From contig NOWV01000031.1 of NCBI GenBank assembly GCA_003344405.1, forward strand, positions 62,001 to 126,000: 64,000 bases of DNA, read 5' to 3'. A program made the translations under genes and the position numbers. The stretch's first letter is position 1, and each line of letters starts with the position of its first letter. Shown here piece after piece: positions 27,822 through 40,052 of this stretch. This DNA comes from Trichoplax sp. H2 (taxonomy: Eukaryota; Placozoa; Uniplacotomia; Trichoplacea). The notes beneath the pieces were generated by a model. That model was not told where the DNA came from. It made no database searches and saw only the letters and a program-made list of their open reading frames with translations.

Positions 27822-29065
27822 TAAATGGGCGATCTCAACAAAGTTCCCAATTACTACCTCTTAGAGATGAAGCATTTAGAGAAGATTTTCTAGAAATCGA
27901 TACTTTGCAGAGAAGTATAGTAATAGTTTAAGCAATTTTAGCTACTCAAACTACTAAATACTGTGTAGGAAGTCGTTATTCCATAGTAAAAAGTTTCAAT
28001 TAAGTGGTTCCAAAATTGAGTTTGTAACATAAAATTAATTAATCAGGCTAGGTGCTATATTCTACAAAAGTCAGTTAATACTCGTTACCAACACCATTGT
28101 TTCAAATGGATAAAAGTATTAATTAAAAAGGCACTTTTAGATAGATAAACCATTGCTAGTGATCATATAACAATGTGTTTTTCAAAAAATTAATTAGAAT
28201 TTATAAGGTTAGCTTATGAAGAATTTTAGCTTTGCTAAGTTGCCTTGCTATCACGCTTTGTGATTCAATAAGTTTGATAGCGACGTAATAGTAATTTTTT
28301 AGCCATTCCTGACATGGAAAGAAGAAACAGAACCAATGCAATCAGAAAACTATAGACACAATAGATAGACCATTAATGATATTGTTGATACAGAAATGAT
28401 GCATCATTGAAGGTGACGATGGTAATCATTTCGCTAAGTAAAGGATGCAATCGATTAATTCTATGAATTTCGTATAGGATATTTTAAAACTGACGGTCAA
28501 TATAGCAAAAGGATTCAATAGATTCATATCTCTATATGGCTATTTCTTTACGACAGTGTTTGCATAACAATGGAAATATCAATCAATAATTATAGTGACT
28601 ACTTTCGAATTGGTTATTGAATTTCTACGTTGTTTTCGAAAAATTAAATCACGAAGATACACATTTCACTTTTTACTTCAGCGTATATCATGTTTATAGA
28701 ATTCAAGTCTTAACGTAGATATTAAGCTACTCGAAGAGCATTCAAAAATCATTCATACGATGAAAGAAAAGGGAGTTTTAGATATGACGGCTATAGAATC
28801 AAAGCCAAAAGGATATAACTACAAAGAAATTACTTTAAGTAATGGTATAAGATAGAATAAACGACATGACGATATTGTAACGTAACTTTTTATTATTTTT
28901 TAGCTGGGCAACGTCGCGTAGTTATTGCTAATTGATTAATAAAAGTATCATCTTGAATTAGATGAATTTTTTTAGCTACTAATAGCCAAATCTGTATTCT
29001 GGATGACTACCAATAGAAAATTGCTATTCATATTACACTTCTAATTCCATCGATTTCTCCATCAA

Positions 29066-30997
29066 TTATTTCATATTCATAGCAACTGCTTTACAAATAG
29101 TTCTTTTATCACCTGTAGTATCAAACGAGGTACTGGAAAAAAATACAGCTATAGCTAAAGAAACATATGGCATTAATATGCCGACTGCAATATTACCGAG
29201 TGAAGTAGCCAAATCATGGTAGATTAGAATTATAGTTACGGTGTAACCAATTTCAAGAAGTAGCACCAGAAGACAGTTATAAAGCAGTTGTTCTACACCT
29301 GGAAGATGTAATAGTTGAGCTGCTGAGTCGTAAATGGAAAGTCTTATCCATTTCCGGCCGTTCAAACTTTCAACAATGTTGAAATTTGATTGTACATCCT
29401 TCCACTCAATCATATTAGCTAATTTACTAATTGTTTTATTGGAATTTTTTTCGTTAAATATAAAATAGTGTTTGGACACAGATTTGTGGAATGTTTCCTG
29501 TTGGAAAAAGTCTTGGATTTGGTGAATAAATTGATTAGCATCAGGGGAAACTTCGACCAAAATTTGGTTATCGCTTCGATAAGTCTCAATGCATACAGGA
29601 ATATCTTTTGCATTCAATTCATTAAATAATCCTAGTATATATTGCTTTCGATTAAAGTGTCTTTGGATTAAAGCAATCAAAGTAACTACAAAGGGTAATT
29701 GAGTTGCAAGGAGAGGCAGCATTCCGCTTGGATGAACAACGCCAATAATAATATTAGCCAGAATGCTACTGCATAAGTTGGTCAATTCGTTACAGAGTAA
29801 ACCTAAAGACATCGTAAAATAGATTATTAAAAAGTAACGATACCATCGACTGGATTTGATGTTAAATTCATTGGCTTTGAAAGTAATCACAAAAATAAAT
29901 ATGTGCAACTGGAACCAATGTACGATTTTGTAAAAGAATCCTTGATCAACAAAAGTTGCAAACCAATCATTAGATGCTTTGACGTAATTGGCACAACCTC
30001 GTGCAATCTTGTTTCTTGTTAAAGTGATAGCTAAGACAGTAACGATCATGCCAAGTAACAGGTTAATGATGAGAAATATGACAAGGCTAGGCAACCAATA
30101 TAACAAAATCATCAACAAAGTGCTTAGATCTAAATGTGTATATATGTATCGAAACTTTTGAATATTGAAAATTGAACAGAGGAATGGAATCATGCCACCC
30201 AAAAGTAATATGAAATGAAGGAGAAGTATTTGATAGCACTTCTTTTTCTGAATACAACGATAAATAAATAGTTTTACGGCGTCTGCAGTATCGAATGCTT
30301 GATATAAACAAATCACTTGCTGGCCTTCGATAGTGGTCACATCGGTTAAAGTCGACCTTGAAGGAGGTCTGAGAATCAACAGAAATAACTTGAAAACTAT
30401 TGCTGCAGCAACGATATAAAAAATGATTTCTACATAAATTAAAGCCAAATCATTTCGTGGTGGGACTACTATAATTTTATCCAACACATTTTTAGAGCAT
30501 TGCCCTGAATAAAAAGAACAAGCATAAAATTCTTTCTTATTATTAATATTTTGTATATTCCAAAGGCGTGCTAGTAAAAATTCAGTGACATTTCGGGTTA
30601 TATCTGGTGGTTGTAACCTTTCATCTTTAACCGAACAATTAAACACTGATGCAATATGTACGGGAGTTTGACCAGCGGTCAATAGATACTGTGGCAAAGC
30701 ACATAATAGACTAGCGAAATCGTCTGATGTGTGGAATAAAAAGTATCCCTCTTCCTTGTATACCATATAATTACGCTAATAATAATAATAGAACCGAGGT
30801 GTGTAATTATTAGCCTTTAAATCGATATTTACCCAATAACACGGACGATTTTGTTGTAGCATTTTCCGCACGAGTTCGTCATTTGTGTATGCTAACGTTT
30901 TGCTATCTTTGATTTGGCAAAGGGAGTAAGCCTTGAGTATCTGTGATATGACTAATAAAAGTATTGGGGAAAGGCAATGAAATCGATTTAACTGCCT
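29066..30997 (-). CDS. Multipass membrane protein of unknown family (at least 2 exons)
   Basis: The main exon, 29066-30775, carries 566 codons from its first ATG and is read through from an upstream exon at 30833 to about 30991. The upstream exon encodes a hydrophobic LSPILLLVISQI core like a signal peptide, then LAYTNDELVRKMLQQNRPCY. Its TGG|GTAAAT donor joins in phase 0 to TAG|CGT. After it come a soluble, probably luminal part with N-glycosylation sequons (NCS, NVT), a first membrane helix near residues 105-130 of the main exon (LIYVEIIFYIVAAAIVFKLF), six or more further helices to about residue 370, a hydrophilic segment of about 120 residues, and a final pair of helices (LLYNCLLVLLLEIGYTVTII and LMPYVSLAIAVFF). 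I recognise no family. No ATG was found for the first exon because a TGA lies just upstream, so another 5' exon may exist. The gene lies antisense among DUF2278 copies. Confidence 0.7.
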
Positions 30998-32600
30998 TCA
31001 CATTAGTCGCTAATCTTCCAATGTGCAGAGCTATCCAATCTTTTTTCCAAGTGATGTAAAATTACTAGCTTAATTAACGTCTAATTGTTTGGTTGACAAA
31101 TGCTATAGACACTTGAATGATATTCAATGTAATGGAATTATTCTTATTTGCCAGCCCTCCCAGACATTTCGCCTTAAAGTGTTATATCTCGACTGTATGT
31201 TATACTATTCAGTACCGTGATATACAGTTGTTTGTCAAAATTTTGTCTATGCCAACTATAAATAACAAGTTCTCGGGCGTGGCAAGTTTGTACAGTACTG
31301 CGATAGTTTATGTACAATGCGATCGGTTTCCTTCGATATGTTTAAATAATAAAAACTATAAGTAAAACGCCTCCAAAAGACCAATCGTTATGAACCTTCC
31401 TATACACATAGTTCTCTTATTACTGAAAGTTACTGACTAATAGTTATAGCGCTAAATTTACTGCTTAAATATAAAACTTAATTACGGATATAGAATCTCG
31501 AAATCAAGAGCTATCCGTACATATTAAAACCATGCATTGGCGATCAATTTTGTACAAATTGATGCAAAAATTGTAATGTCAAATCAATGGAATCATGTCG
31601 TAAGCTGTGGACGAGTTGGACATGGACACTAAATCATGAATTGATAACGCGATAGTAAATTTAGATATGATTTTGTAACTTAATTGGTAAGATATAACTG
31701 TATTTGAATGAAAATCATTGTATGACGAATTGCATATAAATCGTGAATATTGCTGCAATAATTCAGATAGTCCAGAGATAGTCAAATAGTCCTTGGTAGA
31801 GGTTAGACCAACCTAACTTATGTAATAAAGTGAAATTTACAAGGAACAGTAGTTCTCGATTTATTGTTGAAGATCATTTTAACACAAGTGTATTGTATCC
31901 TTATCGTTCCCTTGCCTTTGAAATAACTTTCGCATTTCCGGCATCCTCCAATATATATCGTACATTATAACCGGAGTACAGACTGGACTAGTCAAGACTA
32001 GCTTTGGGTATACTTTGGAGGGAGTACTGTCTACTTTGGCCTGTTACACCGGTATCGACTATAGTCTAGCCATAAACTACAAGAAAAATTCTATATTTTT
32101 GTGATAAAGTATCTTCTACAAAATGTAACGAGAGCTACAGTTTCTTATAAACTTCATTTTATTAACTGTCAATAAGATAAGGTTCGTCTTACCACTGCCA
32201 ATGACTATCTAACTACAATTAGATAATCTCTGGACTGTCTAAATTATTACAGCAATATTCACGATTTATATAAAATTAGTTACACTCTGATTTTCCATCA
32301 ATTACAATCATATCTAAATTGATTATCGCGCTATCAGTTTATAATTCGCGCTTCTAATTAAAGCATCGCAATAAACGTCTCCCAGTGCTAACATACTTGG
32401 TACAGTCTATTAATTATTATCTCAGATATCTTAATGTAAACATCTTCCACCTTTAAATACTTAGGCAATCTTACAATCTTGCGTACAATTTATCTGTTTT
32501 CATACAATTTTACAATCTTAGCCTTCAGCTTATTTGGGACTACAATTTTCATGATGGAAGAAATCGTATTTGGTCTTTAAGTGTGCCTTCCTGTATTCAT
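30998..32600. other. Intergenic, no gene recognised
   Basis: Short frames only. A GC-richer patch at about 31960-32080 (GGACTAGTC, GGAGGGAGTACTGTC) has no obvious function. A first exon for the membrane protein gene could lie here but none stands out. Confidence 0.4.
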
Positions 32601-32781
32601 TATCACTGCAATCTACAATAAATGCCGATAATAAAGCACTAACATGCAAAGACCACATTATCCAGCTTTTTACTATACCGCCCAAGGGGATAGAATTCCT
32701 AAGCGGATGGAAATCTCCGTGACACCGGAAGTGATCACTGTATACAGTAAAACACTGCCAATCCGGTCCCAGCTCGTACAG

Positions 32782-32788
32782 TATATAA
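32782..32788 (+). promoter_or_regulatory. Putative TATA box of the intact DUF2278 gene
   Basis: TATATAA lies about 120 bp upstream of the start codon and is retained in the duplicate upstream of the 37.4-kb copy (CATATATAAGC). Conservation between decaying copies is the only support. Confidence 0.4.
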
Positions 32789-32907
32789 GCGTTAGATAGA
32801 ACTGGTTTATCTCATACGGGTCTCTGAAGTATCATTGACGAAGATTTTCTATCTCAAGGTTTGCCTAGAAATCACTATATTGTATTCGCCATATTAGTGT
32901 GTGAGTG

Positions 32908-33528
32908 ATGGATTACTACCGGAAACACGAAACGTCTATAAAATATGGTGCGCTTGTTGGAGTGCCGATAAGAGAATTCGAGAAAGGAAATCATCCACAT
33001 GTGTACATATATGTTAATACTAGAAAAGGCAACTATAGATCATATGTTAGCAAAGAGGATTGCTATAAAGTAGCTGTCAATGTGCAGGACTATAGTGGCA
33101 AAAATGTTTTCTTCGCTTATAAGAAAAACTTGCATGCCGCATTTTTGCAACGCTTACAATTCTTCTCTGCAGGTGAACATGTTTTGGAGCCTAGAGCAAA
33201 CTCTGGTGCTATTGACTATGTAAGAGGAGGATTTATTAAGAAAGAAGACTTTCGAGAGGAAACAGAAAGAGTACTATCACAACGTCTTCATGACATTGTA
33301 CATGGTATGATAGCGGCATGTGAAAAACATCCTGACTCAAAAATTTTCTGTGTCGGATCAATGTTTCCTGGTGGAATACACGATATCCATATGAATCAAG
33401 GGGAATCACGATACAGGAATAAGCAATATCAAGATGGCGCTTTAATTTTCTTCGATGCCAATAAAATGCAATATAATGGTGCATTCTTTTACTTTCAAGA
33501 AGAATCTTCTGCTTGGTATAGACCGTAA
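32908..33528 (+). CDS. DUF2278 (YukJ-like) family protein, intact and intronless
   Basis: 206 residues in one uninterrupted exon. Family hallmarks: KYGALVGVPIREFEKGNHPH near the N terminus, CYKVAVNVQDYSGKN, AIDYVRGGFI, the signature GGIHDIHMNQGE, YQDGALIFFDA and the C-terminal FFYFQEESSAWY. DUF2278 proteins are known mainly from bacteria and fungi; their biochemical activity is not established, so none is assigned. There is no signal peptide or membrane helix, so it is probably cytosolic. The ATG at 32908 follows GTGAGTG and aligns with the ATG of the broken copy at 37360. Lack of introns in an intron-rich neighbourhood and the bacterial-type family suggest horizontal acquisition or retroposition. 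At least four broken relatives lie within 11 kb. Confidence 0.85.
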   Translation: MDYYRKHETSIKYGALVGVPIREFEKGNHPHVYIYVNTRKGNYRSYVSKEDCYKVAVNVQDYSGKNVFFAYKKNLHAAFLQRLQFFSAGEHVLEPRANSGAIDYVRGGFIKKEDFREETERVLSQRLHDIVHGMIAACEKHPDSKIFCVGSMFPGGIHDIHMNQGESRYRNKQYQDGALIFFDANKMQYNGAFFYFQEESSAWYRP

Positions 33529-34934
33529 CTTGTGCAATTATGATGAATGATTTCAGTCCTACTTTTATATAACTATATCTTAGTAACAAAGTATTTGGAA
33601 GAGATGCCTTACTGTAGTCGCTAAATTAATACGAATATATCAAAGTCACAGTTTGATTAACTTTAGCGTTGCGAATAAGCAAACATCGATGTAGAAAATC
33701 ATTCATCCACAGTGGTAAATATCATGCCAGCTATTCTTGATTAGTGTCATAAAAATAAGTAATGAAGGTTTCGTATTTAGCATGAATCATTTTACACCCA
33801 TGACTAACACTATTGTTTTTAATGGATAAAAGAATTAGTTAAAAATTACTTATGGTAGAATAGTTATCGTTAGAGATCAAATAATAGCCTAATCATGGAT
33901 TACAGTAGTTGTTATAGTCTTCTCTTCGTGAAATTAAGTATTTTTAATCCTTAATAGCAGGTTATCTTTTAGGCTTTATAATTTTTTAAAAGGCTTGATT
34001 TGTAACAGACAATAAAAACTAACATTGATCACAACATCTGTGGAATCTATTAGCGCTTGTTATTAAAATAGACGAGATTGTAAACTCAATATGCGGGAAA
34101 ATAGAGTTTCGTTCGCTTATTTTTATTGAGTATGAAAGCAAAATGTTCCGATTGCCCCTAGATTTATAGGTCAAAGAGAATAGTACGATCGTCTTCCAAA
34201 ATTTTTCTTAACTTAGATCTTTATTTCTATCTTGCTCTTGCTGGAAAGTAAATTTGTAACAATAATTTATTAGAACAGTGTTAAGGTCTCCGATATAAAA
34301 CAGACTCAGATATTACAATAAAATAAGGTTTGGATAATAGAAGTTGTCTACATGAATTAGGCTTCATATTTGCTAAGACGATCCTGTTCCGCTTTCACTA
34401 AAAGTCAATCAAACAATCTCTTATAATTCTTTAATTATAATTTAATACCGTATTTACCAAATGTTTATTCCGTATCATATTATATCATGCAATGGTCTGA
34501 TGTATACTAGCAGAAACTTTGCTGATAGGAAAGTGTCTGCCATATTGTTAGCAATGTCGATTAATTGAATTCTGATTATCTTTCCGCTTCGCATCCTTAA
34601 TTTAAATTGCAGTAAGCATCAATACCAATGGAAAAGGATTAGTAGCTTTAAAATTGGATCAAAAATTATAAATTTTCTCTGGATTGCTTTAACTGAAAAT
34701 TGTTAATCATTACATTCAGCTTTAACATAAATTAGATTGCTGTATTTTAATATCACCACAACCTCTAATGATCGCTTGGAATGCTTGTAAAAGCTGCTAA
34801 TCCAATATCTACTCGTACATAAGCATGAGACATAACTAGTCTATACCAATGACATAATTTCATACAAGCTCACTAACTAATATTAGAGAAGATTTTCTAT
34901 CCCAACGTTTGCCAATAATTCTAGTTAAGGGAAA

Positions 34935-35246
34935 ATGAAATGTCTATAGTAACATATACATTATAGTGCACATGGAGTAGTTGTCAATGTGCAGGACTAT
35001 AGCGGCAGAAATATTTTCTTCACTTACAAGGAACATTTGAGGCCAATTTTTGCAAGAATTAAAATCTTCTCCGCAGTTAAGCATAAACTGAAGCTTAAAG
35101 CAAACACTGACGCTAAAGAAAATGTAAGATGAGAATTTAATAAGAAAGAAGATTCTGACGGGAAGACAGAAGAAGATATGAGTAAAAAGCAATATAATGG
35201 AGCGTTCTTGTACTTTAAACTAGAATCCTCTGCTTGAAATAGACAT
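34935..35246 (+). pseudogene. DUF2278 pseudogene 2 (internally deleted)
   Basis: Recognisable blocks are the VVNVQDYSGRN-like segment at about 34980, the lysine-rich stretch after it, AANTDAKENV-like sequence near 35100, and the C-terminal YNGAFLYFKLESSA block near 35190-35240. Stops interrupt it, and the region from the glycine-rich segment to the IHDIHMNQG motif is missing. It sits in the second duplication unit. Confidence 0.75.
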
Positions 35247-37359
35247 TAACTTGTGTGGAGATGACGAGTGATTTCAATCCCGTTTATATACCCATCTCTT
35301 AGGAAATAAGCATTTGAAGGAGATAGCCTAGTACATAAATTAATACGACTGTAGCGAGGGTATAATCTAAGTAACTATAGCATTGCGAAGAAGCAAATAT
35401 CGAAGTAGAAAAACCATTAAGTGACAGTAGAAAAGTATTATTCTAGCTATTCTTAATTATTTTCATAATTAGTACCGGTGAGAAAAGTGTCGTATTCACA
35501 ATAGTCCATTAACACTCGTTACTAACAGTATTGTTTTAATGGATAAAAGAAAAAGTCTAAAGAGGCATTAGATAGAAAGATCAAAATGGTTGGTGGTCTA
35601 ATAATTAACAACCTATAGTTCAAAAAATTATTTAGAATTTATAATTAAGCAAAGTTATTAAGAGTCTTTAGCTTAACTAACTTATACTATGGCTACGTTT
35701 TATGATTTATTAGATCGCACTGGCTAACTCGCATAAAATTTATGAAAATCAGATTAAATTTTTATAAGTTCAATTAACAGCTTGCTGGTAAAATAAAGAC
35801 TCATTTTAGGATTCAGCTTCAGTAATAGTTAGTATTTACGTAATACAAACTAAGAACCAGTTATAGCAGAGGTTGTAGATAGTTTTAGGATGGTAGTAAT
35901 GAGAGTTACGAGAATAACAAGTTTTATTTATGGATTGTAATAGAATTTGACTTTTTCAACATAAAATTTAACGTAATCCAAGTATGTAGTAGAAGATATT
36001 CGATATCTTATTGATCATGTTAGCAATAAAAAGAATTAGATGATAAATATCAACACGAAAGTAGCACTTGTGGTGTCTAGTATTAAGTGTCGTTAATACA
36101 GATGAGATTGTAAACATGACATGTCGCAAAAATGAAGTCGGTTCTCTTACTTTTTATTGAAAGCGAAGCAAAGGCTTCAATTACTCCCAGATTTATAAGT
36201 CAAAGAGATTAGTACAGCTTTCCTCCAAGATTTTGTCACTTTTGACATTTATTTCGATGTTGCTCTTGCTATAAAGAGGGTTTGTAACAATTGGGTTATA
36301 ATAGCAACAGGATGCATAGCTCCATTTAGGAACAAACTATCAGACATTGAAATAAATGAGGTTTTAACGTAGAAATTGTCTATGTTGAACAGGCGTTATA
36401 TCTATAAAAGCGATCCTGCAAGGTCACAGGGTGCAACTTATGAGCGCTGGCCCTTTCTAATAAAATCTAATGAAATTCCTCCTCCTAATTCTTTAATTAC
36501 TGTATAATCTACTGTACTATTTATTAAGTGTTTATTCTATATAATACTGTATGTGTGCTAATAGAAATTTACCGATAGAAAAATGCCAGCTATGCTGTTA
36601 GCGTTATCAATTAATTATATCTACTCGGCAAAAAAGTCGAACAGAAAGAAATTTCTTTCTGTCTTTATCACAAAGCTTCCAATATAGTACACCAAATAAA
36701 ACAATAAGTGAGATATTTTAAGTCATTATAACTAGTAAAGTGTCAGCTGAACCATTTATGGATGTGATTTATATCTAGGGAATAGGCTTAGGTACTTTTC
36801 GTAATACTCAAAGGATAAGAAGAAAGATGGCATATTCTAAGAAACTGTAGATGCGAAGAAGTATACGCCAATGTAGAAAATTATTAATTGATAGTAGAAA
36901 AGTATCATACTAACTATTCTTAATTATTGTCGTAAAAACAAGTTAGCAAAGCGTCGTATTCTACAATAGGCTATTAATCCTTTTTATAATAAAATTGTTT
37001 TAATGGATGAAAGGATGAGTCAAAAGTGAGCCTTGCTGTATTTTACTATCACTGCAATCCGCAACAAATGCCGATGGTCTACTAATATGATTTGTTAAAG
37101 TCAGTAGTATGGCACCAACATACTGCAGACTTCAATGTCAACCACTATACTAGGGGATAGATTTGCTTGGCAGATAGAAATCTCTGTCATACTCTAAGTA
37201 ATTGCAAAGGGCTGATGATCCCGCCCCTACTCATATATAAGCATACGATAACATTAGTCTATCCCATACGAGTCCATAAACTTACGTTAAAGAGGATTTT
37301 GTATCTCAAGGTTAGCTAAGAAATCGCTATACCGTATTTGAGATATTTGTGTGTAAGTG

Positions 37360-37889
37360 ATGAATTCCTTCCGGAAAAATGAAACATCTATAAATTATGG
37401 TGTACTCGTGGGAGTGCCAATAAGAGAATTCGAGAGAGGATTTCATCCACATGTTTAGATATATCTTAATACTGGAAAAGGCAAGTGCAACCCAAATATT
37501 GACAAAGAGGATTGTTATAAAGTAGCCGTCAATGTGCAGGGCTATAATAGCAAAAACGTTTTCTTCGCTTATAAGGAAAACTTTCAAGCCTCATTTTTGC
37601 AACAATTAAAATACTTCTCGGCAGTTCAATATGAACAGGAGCCTAGAGCAAACTCTGCTGCTATTGACTATGTAAGGGAGGATTTAAGAAGAAAGCAGAC
37701 TTTAAAATGAAAACAGAAAAGAACTATCAGACCATCTTCATGGCATTGTATATGATATGATAGCCGTATGTGAAAAAATTCCTAACTTAAAAAAATTTTT
37801 GTATGGGATCACTGTTTGCTGGTGGAATACACGATATCCATTTGAATCAAGGAGAATCACGATTTAGGAATAAGTAATATCAAGATGGC
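37360..37889 (+). pseudogene. DUF2278 pseudogene 3 (allele 1 copy)
   Basis: It starts with an ATG and reads KNETSINYGVLVGVPIREFE, then meets a TAG at codon 34 (after FHPHV). Frameshifts follow near RGGFI and FCVGS. GIHDIHLNQGE is still visible. It breaks off after ATGGC where the LTR-like sequence at 37890 begins. It is nearly identical to 38136-38665. Confidence 0.8.
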
Positions 37890-38058
37890 TGTCACAACCC
37901 TCACTTGTGGCAAAGGAAAGTAAAGAACTCTAGTGTAGTTACTTAAAACTTGGGCTATTTCTCCCAGTACTTTCAGTTTCTATGAGAGAAGTATTTGAGA
38001 ACTCGATTTCTCGGCTGATCTCCACAGACAACTGACTAATTATTACACTATTCTTCAC

Positions 38059-38078
38059 NNNNNNNNNNNNNNNNNNNN
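38059..38078. other. Assembly gap (20 N)
   Basis: Run of 20 N. Its left edge (37899-38058) repeats at 40053-40212, and its right edge (38079 onward) repeats 37303 onward. Confidence 0.99.
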
Positions 38079-38135
38079 ATCTCAAGGTTAGCTAAGAAAT
38101 CGCTATACCGTATTTGAGATATTTGTGTGTAAGTG

Positions 38136-38715
38136 ATGAATTCCTTCCGGAAAAATGAAACATCTATAAATTATGGTGTACTCGTGGGAGTGCCAATAAG
38201 AGAATTCGAGAGAGGATTTCATCCACATGTTTAGATATATCTTAATACTGGAAAAGGCAAGTGCAACCCAAATATTGACAAAGAGGATTGTTATAAAGTA
38301 GCCGTCAATGTGCAGGGCTATAATAGCAAAAATGTTTTCTTCGCTTATAAGGAAAACTTTCAAGCCTCATTTTTGCAACAATTAAAATACTTCTCGGCAG
38401 TTCAATATGAACAGGAGCCTAGAGCAAACTCTGCTGCTATTGACTATGTAAGGGAGGATTTAAGAAGAAAGCAGACTTTAAAATGAAAACAGAAAAGAAC
38501 TATCAGACCATCTTCATGGCATTGTATATGATATGATAGCCGTATATGAAAAAATTCCTAACTTAAAAAAATTTTTGTATGGGATCACTGTTTGCTGGTG
38601 GAATACACGATATCTATTTGAATCAAGGAGAATCACGATTTAGGAATAAGTAATATCAAAATGGCACTTTAATTTTCTATGATGCCAGTAAAATGCAATA
38701 TAATGGTGCGTTCTT
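38136..38715 (+). pseudogene. DUF2278 pseudogene 4 (allele 2 copy)
   Basis: Same lesions as 37360-37889: a stop after FHPHV and frameshifts downstream. It extends further, through ALIFYDASKMQYNGAFF, before running into sequence matching the downstream duplicate block (38720-38890 resembles 34570-34735). It is probably the other allele of pseudogene 3 and not an extra locus. Confidence 0.75.
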
Positions 38716-39073
38716 CGTAAATTTATATCTGATTATCTTCCCTGTTCGCATCCTTAACTTAAATTACAGTAAGCATCATGGAAAAGGATTAATAGCTTTA
38801 AAATTGGACTAGAAATTACAAATTTTCTCTGAATTGCTTTTACTGAATATTTTTTATCATTACATTTAGCTTTGACATTGATTAGACGAAATCCTATCTT
38901 TAATTCTACTGATTTCTTCCGAATTATAATATTTAGGGAAAATTAATGATATCTATTTATAAGATTTATTGTAAAATTGGCTTTGGCTACGTACAATTAT
39001 TAATGAGGCATTACTTTTTCTCTTTCATTGATTTCGAAAATTTTAGCACTTTTAATACATCATTTACTTGCTG

Positions 39074-39721
39074 TTATATTTTGAGATATTTTTCAAATGC
39101 GTATAAAGTATCTCGATATTTTCCTTGATCTTCGTGAATATTGCCCATACTATTATATGAATTAGCGACATTGAGGTGATCCATTCCAAACAATTTAGAA
39201 CGAATATTGACACATTTTGGTGCATTGATATGGCATTTTCCCATTTACGGTGACGATAGTGGACTACGGTAATATTGCTGTATGAAGTAGCAGCCTCTAC
39301 ATACTATTCGCCTAGTCGTGACCTGATTACGATAAATGAGTCCGAGAATGCTATGCAAAGATGCGACATCGGTATTATTCGACCCCAGTGACTTTAATAA
39401 GTCCTTAAATTTCTTTGGTACATAGAAATAGCTTCTGTAATTTTCCGCTGATAATAATATATCAATCCAATATTATAATTTATCTAGTTTAATATTGAGC
39501 GACTTTTAATATAGATAAGCCATCTTCATATCGAGATCGGTAAGTGTAAATTAATTAATTCTGTATTTCATATCAGTAGGCCACATGTAAGTTTTTGACC
39601 CCCAGTATTTAGGATCGAGTATATAATGATTTACGGCCAATTACTTCAGCATTTTCAAATTGACATTGCTTTAGGTAAAGATATCCAATATCCTTATAGG
39701 ACTTTGCAACATCTAAATTAG
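39074..39721 (-). pseudogene. TPR-repeat (kinesin-light-chain-type) pseudogene, 3' part
   Basis: The minus strand encodes successive degenerate TPR units: ANLDVAKSYKDIGYLYLKQC, TDVASLHSILGLIYRNQ, EAATSYSNITVVHYRHRKW, HLNVANSYNSMGNIHEDQGK ending in FEKYLKI and a TAA. Frameshifts and an in-frame TAG (after RSRLGE) interrupt it. The pattern is the SY.N.G..Y..QGKY..A...H type of kinesin-light-chain-like TPR proteins. The 5' side continues at 41295-41422, once the solo LTR and the misplaced scaffold piece are removed. Confidence 0.75.
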
Positions 39722-40032
39722 CCTCATGTTACGATTTCCAAATTTTGTAACAAGTACTAGATCTGCACTCAGCAAGGAGACCCAGTAATTAAGTTGAAGA
39801 ACTAACTTTATTGTTAAAATGAAGAGTTTATATACTTTCTTTATTGTGACCTTTGATCTACTAACGTAGATCACAAGATCATCACTAACAGAAAGGTTTC
39901 CCTAGTTTAGTCATTACAAATAGACTATCATGCCAAGTATGGCAACATGAGAATACATATATAGATAAGCTTAATATAGTACCATAACTACATCTATATA
40001 CGCATGACGTGATAATAACATCGTGATATTTA

Positions 40033-40052
40033 NNNNNNNNNNNNNNNNNNNN
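40033..40052. other. Assembly gap (20 N)
   Basis: Run of 20 N. The 236 bp before it (39797-40032) are repeated exactly at 40998-41233. Confidence 0.99.

Larger units (their letters stand above)
37303..38665. repeat. Near-identical duplication 37303-37889 / 38079-38665
   Basis: 587 bp repeated at a constant offset of 776 with only a handful of substitutions. It spans the pseudogene and its upstream 57 bp. The second copy begins exactly at the end of the N run at 38059-38078. That is the pattern of two alleles placed in series, not a biological tandem repeat. Confidence 0.85.
32600..38890. repeat. Diverged tandem segmental duplications carrying DUF2278 copies
   Basis: Units starting near 32600, 34740 and 37050 share upstream sequence (TATCACTGCAATC, TATATAAGC, ATCTCAAGG before the coding start), the coding region and downstream blocks. 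For example 33960-34730 matches 36040-36610 and 38720-38890, with words such as GAGATTGTAAAC and GGAAAAGGATTA. Unit length is about 2 kb. The first copy, at 27.0-28.3 kb, shares upstream and downstream words too (ACACCATTGTTTCAAATGGA near 28090 versus AACACTATTGTTTTTAATGG near 33806). Only the unit at 32.6 kb has an intact gene. Confidence 0.65.
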
